The position numbers and the translations under genes were made by a program. A stretch of DNA of 64,000 nucleotides from Tepidisphaeraceae bacterium (GTDB lineage Bacteria > Planctomycetota > Phycisphaerae > Tepidisphaerales > Tepidisphaeraceae): positions 62,001-126,000 of the forward strand of contig DASYHQ010000017.1 in the NCBI GenBank assembly GCA_035998445.1, in the 5' to 3' direction. Positions 59,511 through 64,000 of the stretch are shown one piece after another. The notes under the pieces are model-generated. The model had not been told where the DNA came from and did not search any database. It saw only the letters and a program-made list of their open reading frames with translations. The first letter of the stretch is position 1. Each line of letters starts with the position of its first letter.

Positions 59511-59760
59511 GAATGGCGGAGCGCGGAGTGCGGATTGAAGAATGAAGCGTAAACGCTTGTGGGTGAGTTCCGTGATATGAGCCGCTCCCGAGCATGTTCC
59601 ACGAGGAGCAGACTGTTTGCATCGTCGGGCCCTCACCCCTGCCCTCTCCCGGAGGGAGAGGGAAAAGTCGCTCGGCGGCATAACACTTTCCCTCGTCCTT
59701 CGCGGCTTCCTTCGCGCCATCGCGCCTTCGCGTTCTGTTCAGCCGCGACCGCGCCCTCAG
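59511..59760. repeat. cluster of half repeats (families 7, 10 and 5)
   Basis: The gap holds GGCGGAGCGCGGAGTGCGGA (family-7 words), CCCTCACCCCTGCCCTCTCC, CGGAGGGAGAGGG (a compressed family-10 unit, 59628-59661) and CCTTCGCGGCTTCCTTCGCG, CCATCGCGCCTTCGCGTTCT (59697-59737), a close copy of the family-5 left arm in reverse. No gene was seen. Confidence 0.6.
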
Positions 59761-59808
59761 CGATCAGACGAGCCCAACCATTTGCCATCTCGCGTCGACC
59801 GCCCTTAA

Positions 59809-60372
59809 ATGGGCCATATGAACGGCTCGCCCATCCTCGTCATTTCCGGAACGAATCGCCCGAATTCCAACACGCTGCGGCTCGCGAACGTGATCCTGTC
59901 GCATTACCAACGCCTGAACGTACCGGCCGAGTTGTACTCGCTGTGCGACCTGCCCTTGGCGATTTACGACCCCGCTGCTTACGCGACCAAGCCGGCGGCG
60001 TTCGTGCCGGTGCAGCAGCGCGTCGTCGAAGCGGCGGGCCTGCACGTGGTGACGCCGGAGTACAACGGGTCGTTCCCCGGTGCGCTGAAGTACTTCATCG
60101 ACATGCTGAAGTTCCCCGAGAGCTTCCAGCATAAACCCGTCGCCTTCGTGGGCGCCGCCAGCGGCGCTTACGGCGCGCTGCGGCCCGTCGAACACCTCCA
60201 GGGCGTCTTCGGCTATCGCAACGCCCACATCTACCCCGATCGCGTCTTCGTCGCCGGCGTGGGTAAGAAGTTCGACGCCAACGGCGTACTGGTCGATACC
60301 GATATCGGTCAACGATTGGCCGTCCAGGCCGAAGGATTCGCGACGTTCATCGGTAAGCTGAAGGCAGCGTAG
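59809..60372 (+). CDS. NADPH-dependent FMN reductase family protein
   Basis: A 187-residue flavodoxin-like reductase. The FMN phosphate loop is ISGTNRPNSNTLRLANVIL (about 12-30) and the ring-binding segment is VVTPEYNGSFPGALKYFIDM. These match the NAD(P)H:quinone/chromate reductase (ChrR/ArsH) group. It should reduce quinones or other electrophiles using NAD(P)H. Longer and shorter starts are possible: the first ATG (MGHMNG) was kept, and the second, three codons in, also fits. It is followed by repeats. Confidence 0.9.
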   Translation: MGHMNGSPILVISGTNRPNSNTLRLANVILSHYQRLNVPAELYSLCDLPLAIYDPAAYATKPAAFVPVQQRVVEAAGLHVVTPEYNGSFPGALKYFIDMLKFPESFQHKPVAFVGAASGAYGALRPVEHLQGVFGYRNAHIYPDRVFVAGVGKKFDANGVLVDTDIGQRLAVQAEGFATFIGKLKAA

Positions 60373-60384
60373 GTGGTGCGACAG

Positions 60385-60567
60385 AACCTTGCGCATCAAA
60401 CATGCGGTCCGTCAAACGAAACGGCCTGCAAGGCCGACGAATGCATCGCCCACGAATGAGCACGAACGAACACGAATGAGAGCCAAACCCATCGCATTCT
60501 CCTTCCCGCCTTTCGTGCTGATTCGTGCCAATTCGTGGGCACGCTTCCCTGCTTGATGCGCAAGGTT
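60385..60567. repeat. nested inverted repeats between the FMN reductase and tRNA genes
   Basis: Outer arms AACCTTGCGCATCAA (60385-60399) and TTGATGCGCAAGGTT (60553-60567) are perfect reverse complements. Inner arms (family 9) are GCCCACGAATGAGCACGAAC at 60447 and TTCGTGCTGATTCGTGCC plus AATTCGTGGGC at 60511-60539. CGACAGAACC flanks both sides. The gap of 447 bases before the tRNA holds this and the next element and no gene. Confidence 0.75.
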
Positions 60568-60580
60568 CGACAGAACCCTC

Positions 60581-60649
60581 TACGCCGTGGCGCTAGCCGC
60601 GGATTCATAGGATTATGGGGTGAAATCCGCGGCTAGCGCTACGGCGCGA
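60581..60649. repeat. family-3-like inverted repeat (CGCCGTGGCGCTAGCCGCGGATT...), copy 4
   Basis: TACGCCGTGGCGCTAGCCGC, GGATT on the left and AATCCGCGGCTAGCGCTACG, GCG on the right, with a short loop. It shares the CTAGCCGCGG core of family 3 but with different flanks. Confidence 0.7.
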
Positions 60650-60819
60650 GTTGCCGTTCAGACGTTGTGCTGGACGCGCTTCAGGTAATACCAGCGAACT
60701 CAGAGCCGAACGCGAGTCCACGCGGATTGCGGATGGAGTCGCCCGGAACGAATGACGATAATAGTCGGCAGTAGTAATCGATTTGCCGTCCGGTTAATCT
60801 ATTCCGGCCGATCGCCAAC

Positions 60820-60892
60820 GCGGGTGTAGCTCAATTGGCAGAGCAGAAGTTTTCCAAACTTCAGGTTGACGGTTCGAGCCCGTTCACCCGCT
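60820..60892 (+). tRNA. tRNA-Gly (UCC)
   Basis: A 73-base cloverleaf. Acceptor GCGGGTG pairs with CACCCGC, the D stem is GCTC...GAGC, and the anticodon stem-loop GAAGT-TTTCCAA-ACTTC gives anticodon TCC (60853-60855). The T arm has GGTTCGAGCCC. The discriminator base is T and no CCA is encoded. The anticodon reads GGA/GGG codons. Confidence 0.96.
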
Positions 60893-60950
60893 TACCCCTC
60901 TCTCCTCACAACTCCACGACCTCCCCTGCCGCCCTGTCTTGATGAAGAAG

Positions 60951-61052
60951 ATGAACCGCGGAGACGCGGAGTGCGGGAGGAGAAGACGAAGATAGTGCCG
61001 AGGCCGATCCAATCTGATCTTCATCCCTCTGTTTCCGCGTCCTCCGCGGTCA
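60951..61052. repeat. family-8 inverted repeat (TGAACCGCGGAGACGCGGA...)
   Basis: Left TGAACCGCGGAGACGCGGAG. Right TTTCCGCGTCCTCCGCGGTC, A. The gap of about 60 bases between holds GGAGGAGAAGACGAAG. It lies 60 bases after the tRNA and 25 bases before a hairpin terminator. Confidence 0.7.
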
Positions 61053-61074
61053 AATCCCCGTTCGCGCGCAACAG

Positions 61075-61107
61075 AACCGTCGCGTGTAAGGACCACACGC
61101 GACGGTT
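61075..61107 (-). terminator. hairpin terminator after the Spy-like gene
   Basis: AACCGTCGCGTGT, loop AAGGACC, ACACGCGACGGTT; a perfect 13-bp stem. It lies 27 bases past the stop of the minus-strand gene and is followed on that strand by CTGTTGC. Confidence 0.75.
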
Positions 61108-61134
61108 GTTACGATTCATGCGAGAGCGATCAGT

Positions 61135-61515
61135 TTACTCGGCCGCGGGCACCGTGGTGGGCGCGTTGGCCTTCTCGGCTTGCTTGGCCTTGCGGGCGGC
61201 GGCGTCGGCTTCTTCCATGGCGGCGATCTGGGCCTTCTGATCGTCGGTCAGGATGGCGGCGATCTCGGTCTGTTCCTTCTCGCGCAGCGCCTTCATCTCG
61301 GCTGCGATGTTCTTGCGAACCTCGGCGATCTGCTGCTTCTGGTCGTCGCTCAGCGTCTCCAGTTGCGAGTACGGCTTGGGCAGCCGAACCTTCCGCTCCT
61401 TCTCAACCTGGGCCGGCTTTTCGGCAGTGGGTTGGGCGGTTTCCTCGGCGACCACGAAAACGGCACTGCCGAGCGTGACGGCGACAAAGAGCGCGGTGTA
61501 CTTGATCCAAGCCAT
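61135..61515 (-). CDS. small periplasmic helical protein, Spy/CpxP-like
   Basis: A 126-residue protein with a signal peptide (ATG before AWIKYTALF, cleavage near VVAEE). The mature part is highly charged and helical. Two repeated segments, SDDQKQQIAEVRKNIAAEMK and TDDQKAQIAAMEEADAA, contain an L-[ST]-D-D-Q-K-x-Q-I motif like the LTxxQ motif of Spy/CpxP chaperones. GGAAGGGG stands 9 bases before the ATG. It may be a stress-related periplasmic chaperone; the two repeats are shorter than in Spy. It ends in a low-complexity tail. Confidence 0.7.
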   Translation of the reverse strand: MAWIKYTALFVAVTLGSAVFVVAEETAQPTAEKPAQVEKERKVRLPKPYSQLETLSDDQKQQIAEVRKNIAAEMKALREKEQTEIAAILTDDQKAQIAAMEEADAAARKAKQAEKANAPTTVPAAE

Positions 61516-61600
61516 TGAGTTCGACCCCTTCCAAGGGAAATTAACGCCCACGCCCGACCGAACGGCCGAGCCGCAAGCAATAGTGATACTGCCAGAACCG

Positions 61601-62377
61601 CTAATCGTTGGACAACTTCCACTGGCGGTCGCGCCAGTCGCGCAGCAGCGCGTAGTCGGTCAGATCGAACTGCAACGGCGTGACGGTGATGTACCGGTCG
61701 CGGAGGTGGGCAACGTCGGTGTCGGACTCGGTCTGGCCAAGCGTGAAGACGCTGCTGGACCAGAAATACTCGCGCCCGCGCGGGTCTTGCCGGCGTTCGT
61801 ATTCATCCGCCCAGGGTTGTACGCACTGGCGGGCAACGCGCACGCCCGCGGGCGATTCACCGGGGCGAAGGGGTGGCAGGTTGACGCTCATGCACTTCCC
61901 ACCGGGCAGGCCGGCGGAGACGATCTGCTCGATCGTCTGCCGGGCGAACATCGCCGGGCGGGCGAAGTCGAGCGGGATCTCGCTTTTGAGGTACAGGCTG
62001 ATCGCGATGCTCGGCAACCCGAGGAACGCCGCCTCGATCGCCGCTGCGACCGTGCCGCTGTACAGCACGTTGATGCCGACGTTGGCCCCGCTGTTCATCC
62101 CACTGACCACCAGGTCCGGCCGGCGTGGCAGGATCTGCGACACCGCCACCTTCACGCAGTCCGCCGGCCGACCCCCGACCGCGGTGCCGGTGAAGGCGTT
62201 TTCGACCGTCACCTTCTGCGTCAGCAGCGGCGTATCGAGCGTAATGCCGTGCCCGGTGGCCGACTGCACGGTCTCGGGCGCCACGACGTGCACCTCGCCG
62301 AGCTTGGTCAGTTCGCGATACATCGCGACGATGCCGGGAGCGCGAATGCCGTCGTCATTGGTGAGTAGGATGAGCAC
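61601..62377 (-). CDS. surE: 5'/3'-nucleotidase SurE
   Basis: A 258-residue nucleoside monophosphate phosphatase starting at GTG, VLILLTNDDGIRAPGIVAMY, with metal-binding D8 and D9. Further motifs are SATGHGITLDTPL (metal Ser), VVSGMNSGANVGINVLYSGT (metal Asn) and NLPPLRPGE. The length is the family norm. GTG was preferred over upstream starts because the family begins just before ILLTNDDG. The product dephosphorylates nucleotides and often lies near surface or repair genes. It is followed by the Spy-like gene on the same strand. Confidence 0.95.
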   Translation of the reverse strand: MLILLTNDDGIRAPGIVAMYRELTKLGEVHVVAPETVQSATGHGITLDTPLLTQKVTVENAFTGTAVGGRPADCVKVAVSQILPRRPDLVVSGMNSGANVGINVLYSGTVAAAIEAAFLGLPSIAISLYLKSEIPLDFARPAMFARQTIEQIVSAGLPGGKCMSVNLPPLRPGESPAGVRVARQCVQPWADEYERRQDPRGREYFWSSSVFTLGQTESDTDVAHLRDRYITVTPLQFDLTDYALLRDWRDRQWKLSND

Positions 62378-62488
62378 GCGGGGAGTATAGAGGGGGGAAA
62401 TCTGAATTCTCAAGCCCCAATGACCAACAAATGACCAACCACCAAACCCCAAGCCGGACAACGTCCTCCGCCAAACCGGTGTAAGGTT

Positions 62489-62591
62489 GTCATCCCGAGG
62501 GGAGCGGTAGCGACCCGAGGGATCTCCGACTGGCGTTAATCGGTCGTCATTCGAGATCCCTCAGGTCGCCAAGGCTCCCATTGGGATGACA
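62489..62591. repeat. family-2 inverted repeat, copy 4
   Basis: TGTCATCCCGAGGGGAGCGG, TAGCGACCCGAGGGATCTCC on the left; GAGATCCCTCAGGTCGCCAA, GGCTCCCATTGGGATGACA on the right. Family-6 words (CAATGACCAACAAATGACCA) precede it at about 62412-62450. The 371-base gap between surE and the PilZ gene holds these and the PilZ terminator. No gene was seen. Confidence 0.85.
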
Positions 62592-62636
62592 ATTGGAGGC
62601 GGAACGCGATCCACTTCAACGTGGGGACAAATAAAA

Positions 62637-62664
62637 AGAGCCGCCCATTTGCATGGGCAGCTCT
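62637..62664 (-). terminator. rho-independent terminator of the PilZ gene
   Basis: On the minus strand AGAGCTGCCCATGCAAATGGGCGGCTCT is followed by a TTTTTATTTG tract. The stem is 12 bp with one mismatch and the U-tract is excellent. It lies 85 bases after the stop. Confidence 0.85.
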
Positions 62665-62748
62665 CGGCGGGGGCGGAACATTGCTTGTTGGCCGCGCGGC
62701 GTGGTGTGGAACACCGCGGGCCGGGTGATTCGTTGTCCCTGTCGCGAC

Positions 62749-63123
62749 TTAGGCGGCGTCCAGGTGCGCGGCGATGTTCGAGATGAACTCGACGCCGGCC
62801 TCCATCGTGCGGTCGCCGGCGCTGCGGTCGATCCAGACCACGCGGGCGGGCATCATGCTGCGGCGGTTGGCCAGGGCCATCCCTGATTCGTTCGGGCCGA
62901 CGTGTACCGTCACCGTCTCGCCCAACCGAACGGTCGCAAAGGCGGGCAGTTCGATGCGCAGGCCCGTCGCGCTGATGTCGCACGTCTGGCCACCGAAATA
63001 TCGGCTGGAGGCGGCGGCGAAGATCTTCAGTGGCCGGGTCTGGCGAATCCGCAGACCGCGGCGGCGTTCGGAACCGTCGGTCGCTTCCACATCATCTACG
63101 AATGGCTCGGTAAGCGTCATCAT
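62749..63123 (-). CDS. PilZ-domain c-di-GMP receptor
   Basis: A 124-residue single PilZ domain. The ligand motif RRRGLR is at 20-25, with the second motif D49-I-S51-A-T-G54 (CDISATGLRIEL), both conserved as needed to bind c-di-GMP. Strands GETVTVHVG and MPARVVWIDRSAG complete the barrel. It may link c-di-GMP, possibly cleared by the EAL protein at 26218, to the pilus machine or glycan synthesis. The start has two adjacent ATGs (MMTL). It is divergent from leuS and has its own strong terminator. Confidence 0.92.
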   Translation of the reverse strand: MMTLTEPFVDDVEATDGSERRRGLRIRQTRPLKIFAAASSRYFGGQTCDISATGLRIELPAFATVRLGETVTVHVGPNESGMALANRRSMMPARVVWIDRSAGDRTMEAGVEFISNIAAHLDAA

Positions 63124-63317
63124 CTGGCATCTCCGACAAACATTGCCCGTATCCCCACGACATAAGTGTTATCGGAGCGACTTCATGGGAACTTGGGAAA
63201 TTCCATCCAGAAAATCGAGAAATCTGCGGCACAGAGCGTAGTGCTCGATAAAATCCGCCTCTGCCCCGCTGCCCCGCCCTATGCCCCGCAGAGCGTTCTC
63301 GATTATCTTTTGTCGAC

Positions 63318-64000
63318 ATGGGTTACAATTTCACCGCGATCGAGAAGAAGTGGCAGGCGCATTGGCTGGCGAACAACACGTTTCGCGCCCTCGACCCCGC
63401 CGACGCCGGTGGCATGCCCAAGGCGTACGTGCTGGACATGTTCCCCTACCCCAGCGGCGCGGGCCTACACGTGGGCCACCCGGAAGGATACACCGCCACC
63501 GATATCTTCTCGCGATACCTGCGCGCTCGGGGGTACAACGTCCTGCATCCCATGGGCTGGGACGCCTTCGGCCTGCCGGCCGAGCAGTACGCGGTAAAGA
63601 CCAACACCCATCCCCGGCAGACCACCGAGGCCAACATCGCCAACTTCCGCAGGCAGATTCAGTCGCTGGGGCTGAGCTACGACTGGGAGCGCGAGGTCGA
63701 CACGACCGACCCCAGGTACTACCGCTGGACGCAGTGGATCTTCCTGCAGCTGTTCAACAGCTACTTCGACCCACAGGACCGCAAGGCCAAGCCCATCGGT
63801 CACCTGCTGAACGAACTGCAGAATGACAACTTCGTGATCGCCCCTGGCGGCGACGTGGTGATCAACCCCACGCAGGAAGGCATGGAGGCGATCAGTGGCG
63901 AGGTGCGCGTCGAACGCCTGTGGCGCGAGCTGTCTCAAGACGAACAGCGGTCCGTCATCGACGGCCAGCGCCTGGCCTACACCGATGAGGTGGCCGTCAA
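63318..64000 (+). CDS. leuS: leucyl-tRNA synthetase, 5' part (runs off the window)
   Basis: The first 227 codons of LeuRS, continuing past the right edge. It opens [16 protein letters not shown]. The HIGH motif is H51-V-G-H54 ([14 protein letters not shown]), preceded by the [13 protein letters not shown] phrase of LeuRS. The family then has [18 protein letters not shown] and [20 protein letters not shown]. After [11 protein letters not shown] the sequence has an insertion [35 protein letters not shown] with no counterpart in E. coli LeuRS, which goes on to a zinc-type segment. The start is clear from the family opening. Confidence 0.96.
   Translation, partial: MGYNFTAIEKKWQAHWLANNTFRALDPADAGGMPKAYVLDMFPYPSGAGLHVGHPEGYTATDIFSRYLRARGYNVLHPMGWDAFGLPAEQYAVKTNTHPRQTTEANIANFRRQIQSLGLSYDWEREVDTTDPRYYRWTQWIFLQLFNSYFDPQDRKAKPIGHLLNELQNDNFVIAPGGDVVINPTQEGMEAISGEVRVERLWRELSQDEQRSVIDGQRLAYTDEVAV

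Overview
The window is high-GC, densely coded bacterial chromosome. It most likely comes from a planctomycete of class Phycisphaerae (Tepidisphaera/Humisphaera-like). Three things support this. Two large secreted proteins carry the planctomycete-type N-terminal LEPR-XLL motif (LEARTLLSA, and the variant LETRILFA). Gfo/Idh/MocA oxidoreductases and a tandem DUF3467 protein are present. The gaps are filled with many families of long inverted repeats. The lineage call is an inference from protein features; no rRNA is present. One tRNA (Gly-UCC) is present and a partial leuS runs off the right edge.

Layout. 190-12524 (+): a type II secretion/type IV pilus-like operon. It opens with a sensor histidine kinase and a STAS protein, continues with GspE, GspF, PilM/N/O/P-like proteins and five pilin-type or PilX-like proteins, and closes with a CheY-like receiver. 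No secretin or prepilin peptidase is in the window. 12828-19509 (-): a urea ABC transporter, urtA-urtBC-urtD-urtE, in which UrtB and UrtC are one continuous polypeptide. 20881-27387: a Gfo/Idh oxidoreductase, a 963-residue delta-60/carbohydrate-binding-like secreted protein, a VOC protein and an EAL phosphodiesterase with a Cys-rich N-terminus. 27498-37940 (+): a methyltransferase relic, then a nine-gene surface-glycan/sugar-modification cluster of one GT-C-like membrane protein, two extended-SDR epimerases, two methyltransferases, a DPM1-like glycosyltransferase, two Gfo/Idh oxidoreductases and one classical SDR. 37964-42000: an AraC regulator divergent from a PhyH dioxygenase, a gluconate-dehydrogenase-subunit-3-like protein and a GMC oxidoreductase, with a perfect inverted repeat in the divergent promoter. 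42088-49930: moaC, ruvX, a mannose-1-phosphate guanylyltransferase, pgi, a PagL-like protein, an ankyrin lipoprotein, a UbiE-type methyltransferase and a GT2-DUF2062 fusion. 50258-58497 (-): a LEPR-XLL subtilase with three C-terminal repeats, a GT39-like membrane protein and metH. 58920-64000: DUF3467 x2, an FMN reductase, tRNA-Gly, a Spy-like periplasmic protein, surE, a PilZ protein and leuS.

The most unusual feature is the intergenic DNA. At least ten unrelated families of long, often nested, inverted repeats recur here. The most abundant (nine paired copies) is a GC-rich palindrome pair of the form GCATGGGCG(TCTC)GCCCATG...CATGGGC(GAGA)CGCCCATGC. Its arms vary in a compensated way. One copy lies in frame inside a membrane-protein gene, one fills a gap inside an operon, and one is split by a 143-bp element flanked by a near-perfect 8-bp duplication. 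No transposase or REP-associated tyrosine transposase (RAYT) gene is in the window, so the activity that spreads these elements must act in trans.

Polarity of the window: the pilus and glycan clusters are + operons with 4-bp or similar overlaps. The urt operon and the protease/GT39/metH group are on -. Strong hairpin terminators were seen after the Gfo/Idh gene, the PilZ gene and the Spy-like gene, and between the convergent GT2 and subtilase genes. All functions are assigned by reading motifs and family resemblance; no database search was possible.
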